Shown here piece after piece: positions 8,340 through 17,529 of a stretch of DNA of 64,000 nucleotides; position 1 is the first letter of the stretch, and each line of letters opens with the position of its first letter. The DNA is from Dyella dinghuensis (GTDB lineage: Bacteria; Pseudomonadota; Gammaproteobacteria; Xanthomonadales; Rhodanobacteraceae). A program made the position numbers and the translations under genes. The DNA is taken from the NCBI RefSeq assembly GCF_003977615.1, contig NZ_RYZR01000007.1, positions 682,001 through 746,000 on the forward strand, in the 5' to 3' direction. The notes below the pieces were generated by a model. The model was not told where the DNA came from. It worked only from the letters and a program-made list of their open reading frames with translations, and did no database searches.

Positions 8340-9971
8340 ATGCGCACTCGTCTAGCTGTTTGTCTTGCCGCTTGCTTGTTAACGCTGTCCGTAGCTTCAT
8401 CTGCCCAGGGCCCTGCTTCACCGGACTTCCGTCATGGTGATCACGCCCGCACTGCCACCCCGATCAAGCATCTGGTGGTGATCTTCCAGGAAAACGTTTC
8501 GTTCGATCATTACTTCGGCACCTATCCTTATGCGGTCAACGCAGCAGGCGAGCCGGCCTTCTACCCGTCGCCGTTCACGCCGCGCGTCAACGGCCTGACT
8601 CCTTCGTTGCTGGCGCATAACCCGACGGCCTCCAACACCGGCAACGGCACCGGCGCGATCAATCCGTTCCGCCTCGACCGCACGCAAGCGGCGACGGCCG
8701 ACCAGGATCACGATTACCAGCCGGAACAGCAGGCTTTCGACAACGACAAGATGGATCTCTTCCCGGAATTCACCGGTTCGGGTGAAACCCTGCCGGGCGC
8801 GCCTGCCGACGAAGACGGCAACGGCCAGGTGATGGGTTATTACGACGGCAACACCGTCACCGCGATGTGGAACTACGCGCAGCACTTTGCACTGAACGAC
8901 AATAGCTACGGTTCCACCTTCGGTGCGTCCACCCAGGGTGCGATCAACCTGATTTCGGGCCAGACCAATGGCATCGTCGCGTCGAGCAATGCCAGCGGCG
9001 TGGAAGTCGCCGACGGCCAGGGTGGTTTCACGCTGGTGAGCGATGCCGACCCCGTGGGCGACGTGTGCTCCACCACCAGCGGCGCCGTGGTGCAGCTGGG
9101 CGGCAAGAACATCGGCGATCTGCTCAATGAGAAAAACATCACCTGGGGCTTCTTCGAAGGTGGTTTCGATCTGAGCACGGTCAATAGCAATGGCACCACC
9201 AGTTGCAAGCGCAGCACGCTTTCGACGGTGACGCAGACGGTGAAGGCCGACTACATTCCGCACCATCAGCCGTTCCAGTACTACACCTCGACGGCCAACC
9301 CGACGCACGCACGTCCTACTTCGGTAGCGACGATCGGCCATCAGGGTGATGCCGGCAACCACCAGTACGACATCAACGATTTTTACGCCGCTGTTCAAGC
9401 CGGCAACATGCCTGCAGTGAGCTTCCTGAAGGCGCCGGGTTATCAGGATGGTCACGCCGGTTATTCCGATCCGCTCGACGAGCAGACGTTTGTCACGACC
9501 GTGATCAACTTCCTCGAAAAGCAGCCCGATTGGCAAAATACGGCGGTCATCATTGCGTACGACGACTCCGATGGCTGGTACGACCATCAGGCTGCGCCGC
9601 ACGTCAACGGTTCGCTGACGGCTGACGATGCGCTGACCGGCACCAATCAATGCGAAGCGCGCAATACGCTTCCGGGTATCGCTTCCGGTAACAAGCCGGT
9701 GCAGGGCCGCTGCGGTTTTGGTCCGCGCCTGCCGATGCTGGTGATCTCGCCGTGGGCACGTCAGAACTACGTCGATCACACGCTGGTCGACCAGACCTCG
9801 ATCACCCGCTTCATCGAAGACAACTGGCTGGATGGCCGTCGCCTTGGTGGCGGTTCCTATGATGCCCAGTCTGGCAACATCACCAACATGTTCGACTTCT
9901 ACTCGCCGTGGCCCATGGCTCGCCGCTTGTTCCTGGACACGCAGACGGGCGAGAAGGTTAGCCAGAACTGA
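8340..9971 (+). CDS. Secreted phosphoesterase (AcpA/phospholipase C family)
   Basis: Exported protein of 543 residues of the phosphoesterase family that contains phospholipases C and the AcpA acid phosphatases. The ATG at 8340 is preceded by CGGAGGA and gives a signal peptide, LAACLLTLSVASSAQ. The metal and nucleophile region is IKHLVVIFQENVSFDHYFGTYP; later motifs are ALNDNSYGSTFGAST, AYDDSDGWYDHQ and GFGPRLPMLVISPWARQNYVDH, which is the standard C-terminal signature. It probably releases phosphate from organic esters in the periplasm or medium. The candidate Pho box upstream supports that. Phospholipase and phosphatase activities cannot be separated by eye. Confidence 0.88.
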   Translation: MRTRLAVCLAACLLTLSVASSAQGPASPDFRHGDHARTATPIKHLVVIFQENVSFDHYFGTYPYAVNAAGEPAFYPSPFTPRVNGLTPSLLAHNPTASNTGNGTGAINPFRLDRTQAATADQDHDYQPEQQAFDNDKMDLFPEFTGSGETLPGAPADEDGNGQVMGYYDGNTVTAMWNYAQHFALNDNSYGSTFGASTQGAINLISGQTNGIVASSNASGVEVADGQGGFTLVSDADPVGDVCSTTSGAVVQLGGKNIGDLLNEKNITWGFFEGGFDLSTVNSNGTTSCKRSTLSTVTQTVKADYIPHHQPFQYYTSTANPTHARPTSVATIGHQGDAGNHQYDINDFYAAVQAGNMPAVSFLKAPGYQDGHAGYSDPLDEQTFVTTVINFLEKQPDWQNTAVIIAYDDSDGWYDHQAAPHVNGSLTADDALTGTNQCEARNTLPGIASGNKPVQGRCGFGPRLPMLVISPWARQNYVDHTLVDQTSITRFIEDNWLDGRRLGGGSYDAQSGNITNMFDFYSPWPMARRLFLDTQTGEKVSQN

Positions 9972-10010
9972 GACGAACATCGCGCCTCATAAAGCGCGGT
10001 TTATGATCAA

Positions 10011-10042
10011 GCATCGCCCCATTTTTTGGGGCGATGCTTTTT
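10011..10042 (+). terminator. Rho-independent terminator after the phosphoesterase gene
   Basis: A perfect 10-bp stem, GCATCGCCCC (10011-10020) with GGGGCGATGC (10028-10037), a 7-base loop and TTTTT immediately after. It ends the phosphoesterase transcript 31 bp before the next start codon, so the multicopper oxidase gene needs its own promoter or read-through. Confidence 0.9.
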
Positions 10043-10072
10043 GCATATCTGAATTTGCCGGGATGAGTAACT

Positions 10073-11692
10073 GTGCCGCCATCACGCCGTGAGTTTCTGA
10101 AGTGGTCTGTTCTGGGTCTAAGCGCCAGCGCGTGGCCGATGCGCATGCTCGCGCACGACATGGATGACATGAAACCCAAGATGGGCGGTGGCGCGTTGTG
10201 CAAACACATGGTCGCCGACCAAGCCAAGGTGCCGCGTTTGCTCAACCCGATGCAGTTGAAGCCGTTTGTCGATCCGCTGCCGTTGCCGCCCGTGTTGAAC
10301 GCAAGCGATGGCAAGGTGCTTCAGGTCAGCATGAAAGAAACCGAACAAAAACTGCATCGCGATCTGCCGCCGACGCGCGTATGGACGTACGGCGGTTGCA
10401 TGCCCGGTCCGACCATCGAAGTGCAAAGCGGCAAGGTCGCGCGCATTGATTGGCGCAACGATCTGCCTGCGAAACACTTTCTTCCGATCGATCACCATAT
10501 TCACGGCGCCGAGAAAGACAAGCCGGAAGTGCGGGGCATCGTGCACGTGCACGGCGCGCGCGTGCAGACCGATAGTGACGGTTATCCGGACGATTGGTAC
10601 GTGCCCGGGCAATCGCGCTTGCATATGTATCCGAACAAACAGGATGCGGCGGCGCTTTGGTATCACGACCACGCGATGGGCATCAATCGCCTGAATATTT
10701 ATGCGGGCCTGTTTGGCAACCTGATCATTCGCGATGAGCATGAGCAGTCGTTGAATTTGCCGCATGGAGAATTCGAAATTCCGCTTACGCTGAGCGATCG
10801 ACTGCTTACGCAGGACGCGCAGCTTTACTATCCCGTCTCCGGAAATAGCGAGGCGCCCTGGGTTTCGGAAGTCTTTGGCGACGCGATGCTGGTGAATGGC
10901 GCGCTGTTGCCTTATCTAGAGGTGCAGCCGCGTCGTTATCGTTTCCGCGTGCTGAATGCCGCTAACGCGCGTTTCTTCCATTTGAAACTCGCCGGCGAGC
11001 GCCCGTTCCAGCAGATCGGCAGTGATCAAGGGTTGCTCTCAGCGCCGCTAACGCAGAAAGCCGTGCTTATCGCGCCGGCTGAGCGTGTCGATCTCGTCGT
11101 CGATTTTTCGACGATGGCCGGTCAGCATATTGCGCTTTACAACGATGCACTGCCGATCATGCAGTTCCGTGTCGGTGGCGGCAACGTGCGCGACGGCAGC
11201 GTCGTGCCGGCTGTGTTGCGCGATATCCCGCGCATGCCGGAATCCGCGGCGACAAATCAGCGCTTGATGACGCTGGACGAATACGACGATTGCGTCGCCG
11301 AGCCGATGTTGATGTTACTCAACGGCAAGCGGTGGCATGAGCCGGTGACGGAAAAACCGGTGCTTGGAAGCACCGAGATATGGAGTTTCGTCAACCTCAC
11401 GGATGACACGCATCCGATTCATTTGCATCTGGTGCGGTTCCAAATTCTGGACCGCCGCCGCTTCGATCAGGGCGAATGGCTTGCTTCAAAAACCATCCGC
11501 TACACGGGGGCGCCGGAGCCGCCGTTGCCCAATGAGATGGGATGGAAAGATATCGTGCAGGCATCGCCGGGTGTGGTGACGCGCATCATCGTGCGTTTCG
11601 ATGGCTATGTTGGTAAGTACGTCTGGCATTGCCATCTGCTTGAGCATGAAGCGAACGAGATGATGCGCCCGTTCGAAGTGGTGCCCGCTTAA
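10073..11692 (+). CDS. Tat-exported multicopper oxidase (CotA/bilirubin oxidase-like)
   Basis: Multicopper oxidase of 539 residues. The start is GTG at 10073 with GGGATGAG upstream, and it puts a twin-arginine signal (SRREFLKWSVLGLSASAW) at the N-terminus, so the folded copper enzyme would be exported by Tat. Copper motifs appear in family order: HHIHG and HVHGARV, WYHDHAMGINRLNIYAGL, HPIHLHLV, and KYVWHCHLLEHEANEMM. The last holds the type-1 His-Cys-His set with axial Met. Domain layout fits the CotA/laccase type. It oxidises phenols, metals or bilirubin-like substrates; the physiological one cannot be told. There is no Met-rich CueO insert, so copper detoxification is not indicated. Confidence 0.92.
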   Translation: MPPSRREFLKWSVLGLSASAWPMRMLAHDMDDMKPKMGGGALCKHMVADQAKVPRLLNPMQLKPFVDPLPLPPVLNASDGKVLQVSMKETEQKLHRDLPPTRVWTYGGCMPGPTIEVQSGKVARIDWRNDLPAKHFLPIDHHIHGAEKDKPEVRGIVHVHGARVQTDSDGYPDDWYVPGQSRLHMYPNKQDAAALWYHDHAMGINRLNIYAGLFGNLIIRDEHEQSLNLPHGEFEIPLTLSDRLLTQDAQLYYPVSGNSEAPWVSEVFGDAMLVNGALLPYLEVQPRRYRFRVLNAANARFFHLKLAGERPFQQIGSDQGLLSAPLTQKAVLIAPAERVDLVVDFSTMAGQHIALYNDALPIMQFRVGGGNVRDGSVVPAVLRDIPRMPESAATNQRLMTLDEYDDCVAEPMLMLLNGKRWHEPVTEKPVLGSTEIWSFVNLTDDTHPIHLHLVRFQILDRRRFDQGEWLASKTIRYTGAPEPPLPNEMGWKDIVQASPGVVTRIIVRFDGYVGKYVWHCHLLEHEANEMMRPFEVVPA

Positions 11693-11730
11693 GTCTTCTG
11701 ATGTTACGCATTCCGACAACATATGTTCTC

Positions 11731-11862
11731 ACCTCGCCGTCATTCCGGCGAAGGCCGGAATCCAGTCTAAATACGTTGTGCGAAGCACTCAAAACCTGTG
11801 CGGTGTCCTTCGGACAATCAATTTGAACTGGATTCCGGCCTTCGCCGGAATGACGGTGAGGT
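11731..11862. repeat. REPIN-like inverted-repeat element, copy 1
   Basis: Two 36-bp arms, 11731-11766 and 11827-11862, are inverted copies with a single mismatch (a G:T pair in RNA). Each arm carries the core GTCATTCCGGCGAAGGCCGG and is itself partly palindromic. The 60-bp centre includes GTGCGAAGCACTCAAAAC. The element fills the space between convergent genes (multicopper oxidase and M14 peptidase) and may end both transcripts. A related copy lies at 43594-43726. Confidence 0.9.
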
Positions 11863-11874
11863 AAAGTGGATGCG

Positions 11875-13677
11875 CTACTTTGTACCGAGAATTGCCAGCT
11901 GCGCGGCATTGAGCCGCAATACGGGATAAGCACCCACCGCCTGCACCGTGTACCAAGGCGAACGCTCAAAAAAGAATGCCAGGCGCGCACGACTACTCGC
12001 GGCAAAAGCCGGATCATCATGCAGCCTCTGCTCAAACTCCGCCTTGAGCTTCGGATCCTTCGCCATCATGTCGCGCGCCAGTTTTTCCAGCACGCGCTGC
12101 TCACCGAATTCCTTCGCTTCAAAAATCGCGTTGAGATAGCCCCAGTGCAGCAACGAATCGGGTGCCTGCGGTTCAAGCAGTTCGATAGCGACGTTCGCCG
12201 CGCGCTGATTCATCGGCACGACAACCGATCCTGCCGGCAGCGTCACTTCGGTGGGTTTCGCCTGCAGTGAGAAGCTGCGAAGCATCAGGTGACCTTCAAA
12301 GGGCGTATCGGCCCACTTCGGATCGCTGAGCTGATACGCCTCTGCATCGATCTGTTTCATCGGATGACCGATGCGCAGATAGGCAATGCCATGCTCATCG
12401 AGCTTCTCGATGATGACCTTCCACTCCGCTGGAATCACGTAAGCCGCTGGCGGCGTGATCGAGAGGTCGGGCAGCAAGCCATTCCAGTTGTCGATGCGAT
12501 ACGTCTGCGGTTTGGTCGGGTCGTATTGAATCCAGGTGTCGTTCGAAATATCGCTGTGTGTCTGGGTGAAGGCATAGCCTTTCAGTTCGAACGGTGCCGG
12601 TGTTGGATCGGGCTTGAACGTCAAGGGCACTTGCGCCTTGGCGTCTTTTGAGCGCGCAACCGTGTCGGCATCGGCTTTGCTCGTCGCGGCAAGCAACGCG
12701 GCGGGATCGCGATTGATGTCGTCGAGCAATGCGTGCAGCAGGTCGTAGACGGCATAAACGCGTACTGCATACGACTTGAGCATGTGCGTTTCGATCAGCA
12801 ACGCCGGCCGGTTCTGAAGTGCGGCATAACCTGTGGAGAAGCGCGGCCCAGAGCCGAAATTTTCGATGCCCTTGCGCGGATCGCGGCCATCCTTGAATTC
12901 AAGATAGATTGACGCGAGATGGCCGTGCTTCTCGTACGCAGGCATCGCTTCGTCAACGATGGTTTTCTTCTGCCATGCTGCGATAGCCGGATCGAGTTTG
13001 TGCGGATCTTCGGTGTACCACGTCAAGTCGTACTGGTAGTCCGCGCCGTCGGTGGTGTGCACATCGATCAGGAAATCCGGCAACCATGTCTGCCAGAGCT
13101 TCAGCCATGCAAGCATTTCCGGCGCGTCGGCCTTGATGTAGTCGCGGTTGAGATTGAGATATTGCGCCTGTCCACGAAAGCCCATGCTTTCCGGACCGTT
13201 CTGATTGATGCGGTTGTAAGGCGAGCTCTGTTCGTGACCATCCACGCTGAAGACCGGGATGTAGACCAGCACGACATGGTCGAGCAGATGCGGATACTTG
13301 TTCTTGACCGCGACATCGCGCAGCAACATCAAGCCCGCATCTTTGCCTTCAATCTCGCCAGGATGGATACCTGCCTGCACCAGCACAATCGGCTTGTGCG
13401 CAGCGCGTGCGGCTTCGGGCGTAAACGTGCCGTCGCTGCTGGCAATCACCACCGTCATCGGGCGTCCTTGCGGTGTGATGCCGAACGTTTCCAGCTTGAT
13501 CTTTCCGGGCGCTGCCTGTTGTAGCTGCTGCAGATAGGCGAGCGTTTCTTTGTAGGAGGGCGTTGTGCGGAAATGCGAGGTTTCCGCGGGCGTGATCCAG
13601 TCGTTGTCGTTCGGGCCGGCTGCATGCGTAGTCATGGCAAAGGCTCCCACCAACAGTGATAGCAAAAGGCGACGCAT
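11875..13677 (-). CDS. Secreted M14-family zinc carboxypeptidase-like protein
   Basis: Protein of 600 residues with a signal peptide (LLLSLLVGAFAMTTHA|A). The M14 catalytic domain is N-terminal: zinc ligands in AGIHPGEIEGKDA (HxxE) and later LIDVHTTDG (His), with a probable catalytic Glu in LLIETHM. After about residue 330 a non-catalytic C-terminal region follows, in line with long secreted M14 proteins of Gammaproteobacteria. It should cleave C-terminal residues or peptidoglycan or amide bonds in the periplasm; the substrate is unknown. The next upstream gene (DUF502) ends 3 bp away on the same strand, so the two are probably one operon with DUF502 first. Confidence 0.88.
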   Translation of the reverse strand: MRRLLLSLLVGAFAMTTHAAGPNDNDWITPAETSHFRTTPSYKETLAYLQQLQQAAPGKIKLETFGITPQGRPMTVVIASSDGTFTPEAARAAHKPIVLVQAGIHPGEIEGKDAGLMLLRDVAVKNKYPHLLDHVVLVYIPVFSVDGHEQSSPYNRINQNGPESMGFRGQAQYLNLNRDYIKADAPEMLAWLKLWQTWLPDFLIDVHTTDGADYQYDLTWYTEDPHKLDPAIAAWQKKTIVDEAMPAYEKHGHLASIYLEFKDGRDPRKGIENFGSGPRFSTGYAALQNRPALLIETHMLKSYAVRVYAVYDLLHALLDDINRDPAALLAATSKADADTVARSKDAKAQVPLTFKPDPTPAPFELKGYAFTQTHSDISNDTWIQYDPTKPQTYRIDNWNGLLPDLSITPPAAYVIPAEWKVIIEKLDEHGIAYLRIGHPMKQIDAEAYQLSDPKWADTPFEGHLMLRSFSLQAKPTEVTLPAGSVVVPMNQRAANVAIELLEPQAPDSLLHWGYLNAIFEAKEFGEQRVLEKLARDMMAKDPKLKAEFEQRLHDDPAFAASSRARLAFFFERSPWYTVQAVGAYPVLRLNAAQLAILGTK

Positions 13678-13680
13678 GAT

Positions 13681-14358
13681 TTAGTCTCGATCCTCGTTGA
13701 TGTTTGCGTGCAACGTACTGGGCGATGCCGGCAATGTATCCGGTGCCACGGCACCGCCGGAAATAATGAACGCCATGGCTTGATCCATGGTCCAGTCGGT
13801 GGGTGTCAATTCATCCAGCGGCACCACTTCGAGGTAACCACCTGTCGGATTGGGCGTGGTGGGAATGTACACAGCGGCCATTTCGCGGCCGGTACCTTCT
13901 TCCATCATCGTACGCGTGACGAAGCCGACGACTTTCATCCCCTTGCGCGGAAAATCCACCAGCACCACACGTTGCAGACCGCTCGGTTTACTCTGCAACA
14001 CCGTCGTGAGTTTCTTCGTTCCGCCATAAATGGTTTGAACTAGCGGAATACGTTGCAGCAGTGTGTCAAACGCGTGCAGCAAACGCTGGCCGATCACCCA
14101 GTTTGCAAAGAAGCCGATGAGGTAGAGCGCAATCAGCGTGAGCACCAGCGCGATGCTGTTGGTCATCCAGCTCTCATCGAGCTTCGCTGCTGTCTGTGGC
14201 GCCCATAAATTGAGCAAGGCTATGAAGCCGGAAACCAGCGGGGCTCCCATATTGGCCAGCAAGCCGAACACGAATTTGAAGACCAGAAACGTGACCCATA
14301 AGGGCAGGAAGGTCAGCAGGCCGGTGATGAGATAGCGTTTGAGGCGCAACCGCGGCAT
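13681..14358 (-). CDS. DUF502 family inner-membrane protein
   Basis: Membrane protein of 225 residues. The ATG at 14358 begins MPRLRLKRYLITGLLTFLPLWVTFLVFKFVF, the usual basic start and first transmembrane helix of DUF502 proteins. A second helix pair is near residues 75-100 (SIALVLTLIALYLIGFFANWVIG). The conserved soluble part has IPLVQTIYGGTKKL, VVLVDFPRKGMKVVGFVTR and VYIPTTPNPTGGYLEVVP. The biochemical role of the family is not known. A longer in-frame start would add 27 residues unlike the family. It precedes the M14 peptidase gene by 3 bp. Confidence 0.88.
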   Translation of the reverse strand: MPRLRLKRYLITGLLTFLPLWVTFLVFKFVFGLLANMGAPLVSGFIALLNLWAPQTAAKLDESWMTNSIALVLTLIALYLIGFFANWVIGQRLLHAFDTLLQRIPLVQTIYGGTKKLTTVLQSKPSGLQRVVLVDFPRKGMKVVGFVTRTMMEEGTGREMAAVYIPTTPNPTGGYLEVVPLDELTPTDWTMDQAMAFIISGGAVAPDTLPASPSTLHANINEDRD

Positions 14359-14566
14359 TGGGGAGATACCGATGGAGTGGGGAGGCCCATTGTAGGGGAG
14401 TGGAGGGAGGGACGATGGACCGATGCGCCACGCAACCATTTCCCGTGGTCCAATAAGTCGTGCCCGGTAAATACGGTACTGGTGTGCAAAAAGCGCAATT
14501 GATACTTGAGCACATCGCGCGCTTACCGTGAGAATGAATCGCTTACAGCGCTAACAGGGGAAGCGC

Positions 14567-15373
14567 ATGCGTCGTCTCGAGGGTAAGGTGGCCTTGGTCA
14601 CCGGTGCCGCGCGTGGCATCGGCGAAGCGATAGCACGCGCTTTTGCCAAAGAAGGCGCTCACGTCGTGTTGAGCGACATCCGCGATAAAGAAGGTCAGGC
14701 TGCTGCGCAGGCCATCGGGGGCGATGCGTCTTACAGTCACCTGGATGTACGCGTGGAACTCGATTGGAAGCGCGTGATGGTGCAGATCCTGCTCGATCAG
14801 GGTCGGCTGGATGTGCTGGTCAACAATGCAGGCGTCACAGGTTTCGAAGACGGCATGCGTCTACACGATCCCGAGCACGCTTCACTCGAAGACTGGCATG
14901 CGGTCCATCGCACTAACCTGGATGGTGTGTTTCTGGGCTGCCGACAAGCCATACGCGCAATGCGCGACCAAGGCGCGGGTTCTATCATCAATATTTCTTC
15001 TCGCTCAGGTTTGGTAGGTATTCCTGCGGCGGCAGCTTATGCGTCATCCAAGGCGGCCGTGCGCAATCACACCAAGACGGTAGCCTTGTATTGCGCGGAA
15101 CAGGGCCTGGCGATTCGCTGCAACTCGATTCATCCGGCAGCGATCCTTACGCCGATGTGGGAACCGATGCTTGGCCGTGGTCCGGAGCGCGAAGCGAACA
15201 TGCGCGCGTGCGTGCGCGATACACCCATGCAGCGTTTCGGTGCCCCGGAAGAAGTGGCTGCGCTGGCAGTGATGCTCGCTTCCGACGAAGCCGCATATAT
15301 GACGGGCACCGAGCTCAATATCGACGGTGGCATTCTCGCCGGTTCCGCGGCTACGCCTGCGCTGGAAAATTAG
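14567..15373 (+). CDS. SDR family NAD(P)-dependent oxidoreductase
   Basis: Classical short-chain dehydrogenase of 268 residues, cytoplasmic. The nucleotide-binding motif is [17 protein letters not shown] is present (LVNNAGVTG); the catalytic Ser is in INISSRSG and the YxxxK in AYASSKAAV; the family's C-terminal TELNIDGGI is present. An Asp after the second strand (LSDIRDKE) favours NAD over NADP. The substrate is unknown, though the pattern is like the cyclopentanol/3-hydroxyacyl dehydrogenase branch. AGGGGAAG precedes the ATG. Its stop overlaps the stop of the convergent downstream gene by 4 bp. Confidence 0.9.
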   Translation: MRRLEGKVALVTGAARGIGEAIARAFAKEGAHVVLSDIRDKEGQAAAQAIGGDASYSHLDVRVELDWKRVMVQILLDQGRLDVLVNNAGVTGFEDGMRLHDPEHASLEDWHAVHRTNLDGVFLGCRQAIRAMRDQGAGSIINISSRSGLVGIPAAAAYASSKAAVRNHTKTVALYCAEQGLAIRCNSIHPAAILTPMWEPMLGRGPEREANMRACVRDTPMQRFGAPEEVAALAVMLASDEAAYMTGTELNIDGGILAGSAATPALEN

Positions 15374-15822
15374 CGGCTTTTCGGTTTCAGCCGCACGTAG
15401 ATTTGCTTGCGAACGATGGCGACGATTTCACCGTCGGCTGTCTTGATCGGCACTTCAAACCAGCGCAGTACTTTTTCACCGCCGGCCGCCGCTGCACGCA
15501 GTTCATCCAGCACGCCCGGTTCGAGCTTGAAATGCGCATAGACATCGGCGCGTCCCGGTGCGACGAAGTCGATCGTGCCTGCCTTGTCCCAGACGTAATG
15601 ATCTTTCCCCAAATGCTGGATGATCAGCAGCATCCAGAACGGATCGGCCATCGCGAACAAATTGCCGCCGAATTGCGTCCGCACGTAATTGCGATTCCAT
15701 GGGCGCAAGCGCAACACCACACGCGCTTCGGTGTAATCCTCGTCCAGACTCACCACGCGAATGCTGTTGAAGAAAAACGGCGGCCACAGGTTCAGCAACC
15801 GGCGAAATGTCGATGCGCGCAT
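15370..15822 (-). CDS. DUF4442 hotdog-fold protein (thioesterase-like)
   Basis: Small cytoplasmic protein of 150 residues with the DUF4442 pattern: a hydrophobic N-terminal helix ([16 protein letters not shown]), [33 protein letters not shown] as the hotdog helix region, and [17 protein letters not shown] in the sheet. The family resembles acyl-CoA thioesterases of the PaaI type, but the activity is not proven for this branch. It follows the cnoX terminator on the minus strand and converges on the SDR gene, overlapping its last four bases. Confidence 0.82.
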   Translation of the reverse strand: MRASTFRRLLNLWPPFFFNSIRVVSLDEDYTEARVVLRLRPWNRNYVRTQFGGNLFAMADPFWMLLIIQHLGKDHYVWDKAGTIDFVAPGRADVYAHFKLEPGVLDELRAAAAGGEKVLRWFEVPIKTADGEIVAIVRKQIYVRLKPKSR

Positions 15823-15847
15823 CCCTCAGCTCCCGGGAAAGAAAGCA

Positions 15848-15883
15848 CAAAGCCTACCATGCGCACGCGTATGGTAGGCTTTG
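15848..15883 (-). terminator. Terminator between cnoX and the DUF4442 gene
   Basis: A 13-bp perfect stem, CAAAGCCTACCAT with ATGGTAGGCTTTG (15848-15860 and 15871-15883), and a 10-base loop. On the minus strand the stem is followed by TGCTTTCTTTCC; the stem itself ends in a T-rich arm. It lies 37 bp after the cnoX stop. Confidence 0.7.
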
Positions 15884-15919
15884 TTTTGGGGTTTTCCCGC
15901 AGAACTGCGTTTGAGCTGT

Positions 15920-16783
15920 TTAGAACAAAAGCGACGTCATGCGGCGGCGATAGCGTCCAACGAGTTCGGCATCGTCCAGCGTGTTGAATGCTGCTAAGAG
16001 GCGCTTTTTTGCCTGACCGTCGTTCCAGTCGCGCGCCTTTTCGAGCATCAGCAGCCAATGCTCCATGCCAGCGCCGGGATCGTTGCCAAGCAGAAGGCGT
16101 ACACCGAGGAGATCGTGCGCTTCCCAATCCTGCGGGTTGGCTTGCACGCGTTGTTGCAGCACGTCCAGCGCAGGCGTGCCTTCGAGGGAGTGGGCAAGAT
16201 CGAGCTGACTGCGTAAACGAACTGCGCGGGTATCGGTCGCGAGATTCGCTGGCAGTGCATTGAGTTCGGCCTCGGCCGCCGATGCCTGGCCGGCCTGTGC
16301 CAGCGCCACAGCAAGATCGAGCTTCAATTCGGGACGATCGGCATCCGCAGCGATGGCTTGCTGCAGGCGATTGATGGCTTGTTCGGGCGATTCGGGTGCA
16401 GCATCTTCGATGTCGTCAGCGAGATCGCCTTCGAGCGGTTGCACGTGGCGTGAAAGAAATTCGCGCAGCTGGCCTTCGGGCAGGGCACCTGCGAAACCGT
16501 CGGCAATCTGGCCATCTTTGACCAACATCACTGTCGGAATGCTGCGGATACCGAAAACGCCAGCCAGTTCCTGGTTCTTGTCGACATCCACCTTGCCCAG
16601 GCGAAACGCGCCGTTGTACTCGGTGGCCAGTTTTTCCAGCATCGGACCCAGCGTTTTGCAGGGGCCGCACCAGGTTGCCCAAAAATCCACCAGCACTGGG
16701 GTCTTTAGCGAGGCCTGCAATACGTCGGTCTCGAAGTTTTCCTGGTCGACATCAAAGATAGGCGAAGTGACGGCGGCGTTCAC
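15920..16783 (-). CDS. cnoX: Thioredoxin-TPR chaperone CnoX (YbbN)
   Basis: Cytoplasmic protein of 287 residues. Residues 1-110 form a thioredoxin domain with an intact WCGPC active site (VLVDFWATWCGPCKTLGPML) and the cis-Pro loop in IRSIPTVMLVKDG. The rest is a helical TPR-like domain ending in NTLDDAELVGRYRRRMTSLLF, the conserved CnoX tail. CnoX protects clients such as GroEL substrates during oxidative stress. E. coli YbbN has SxxC in place of CxxC; the full CGPC here suggests it may also work as an oxidoreductase. It is monocistronic on the minus strand, divergent from the pqi operon. Confidence 0.93.
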   Translation of the reverse strand: MNAAVTSPIFDVDQENFETDVLQASLKTPVLVDFWATWCGPCKTLGPMLEKLATEYNGAFRLGKVDVDKNQELAGVFGIRSIPTVMLVKDGQIADGFAGALPEGQLREFLSRHVQPLEGDLADDIEDAAPESPEQAINRLQQAIAADADRPELKLDLAVALAQAGQASAAEAELNALPANLATDTRAVRLRSQLDLAHSLEGTPALDVLQQRVQANPQDWEAHDLLGVRLLLGNDPGAGMEHWLLMLEKARDWNDGQAKKRLLAAFNTLDDAELVGRYRRRMTSLLF

Positions 16784-16881
16784 AAATAGGGCTCCCTGAG
16801 GATTATCCGCACATAAATCGGGGCATAAGGGAGCTTATCAAGTATGCGCACGGTTGCCGCGGATTTGCGAGAATCGCCCGC

Positions 16882-17529
16882 ATGAGTTTGCCGCCTTCCA
16901 GCATCGAGCACACGCAGAAAGCGGCAACGCCCGAATTGCTGATCTGTGAGTATTGCGACACGGTGCATCGCCGCCGTTCCCTGGCGTATGGCGAAGTGGC
17001 TCGCTGCCTGCGCTGTCAGGCTGTGTTGGAGCGGCACCAGCGGATCGGCGTCAACGGAATGTTTGCGCTGGTGGTTACGGTGATGGTGGTGTTCGTGCAG
17101 GCCAACGTGTGGCCGATCATCACGCTCGGTTTCAACGGCGAACAGATTCGCACCACGTTGTGGGGCATCATCATCATGATGTGGAAAGAGCACTCGCAGG
17201 TTGTGGCGGTGCTTGCCGCCGGGACGCTGTTCTTCTTTCCGCTGTGCAAAATGCTCACGATGGGGTGGTTGCTCGCGTACGGCCGCGTTGGGCGGCGTGC
17301 ACCGGGTTTCGGTCGCCTGATGGTGGTGATGCATTACATCAACCCATGGACGATGAGCGAAGTGTTTGTGCTCGGCGTGCTGGTGTCGATCGTCAAGGCA
17401 CATCTTTATTTCGATGTGAAGCCCGATATCGGTGTTTTCGCTTATGCCGCGCTGGCGGTGCTGATCACCATTTTTTCTGGCATCGATGTGCGTCAGTTAT
17501 GGGACAAGATTCCGGAGCAGGCGCCATGA
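16882..17529 (+). CDS. pqiA: PqiA N-terminal half (separate gene)
   Basis: Inner-membrane protein of 215 residues corresponding to the first PqiA domain. It opens with a Cys-pair zinc ribbon (CEYCDTVHRR...CLRCQAVL), then four hydrophobic helices and the family motif VFVQANVWPIITL...NPWTMSEVFVLGVLVSIVKAH. In E. coli the two domains are fused in one PqiA protein of about 417 residues; here they are two genes with an ATGA overlap. PqiABC forms an envelope lipid-transport complex in which PqiB bridges the periplasm. Confidence 0.9.
   Translation: MSLPPSSIEHTQKAATPELLICEYCDTVHRRRSLAYGEVARCLRCQAVLERHQRIGVNGMFALVVTVMVVFVQANVWPIITLGFNGEQIRTTLWGIIIMMWKEHSQVVAVLAAGTLFFFPLCKMLTMGWLLAYGRVGRRAPGFGRLMVVMHYINPWTMSEVFVLGVLVSIVKAHLYFDVKPDIGVFAYAALAVLITIFSGIDVRQLWDKIPEQAP

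Noticed and set aside
16953-17525. Extension of the second PqiA gene upstream in its own frame, overlapping the first PqiA gene
   Set aside because: The extension has no family similarity. The ATGA overlap at 17526 gives the proper zinc-ribbon N-terminus.
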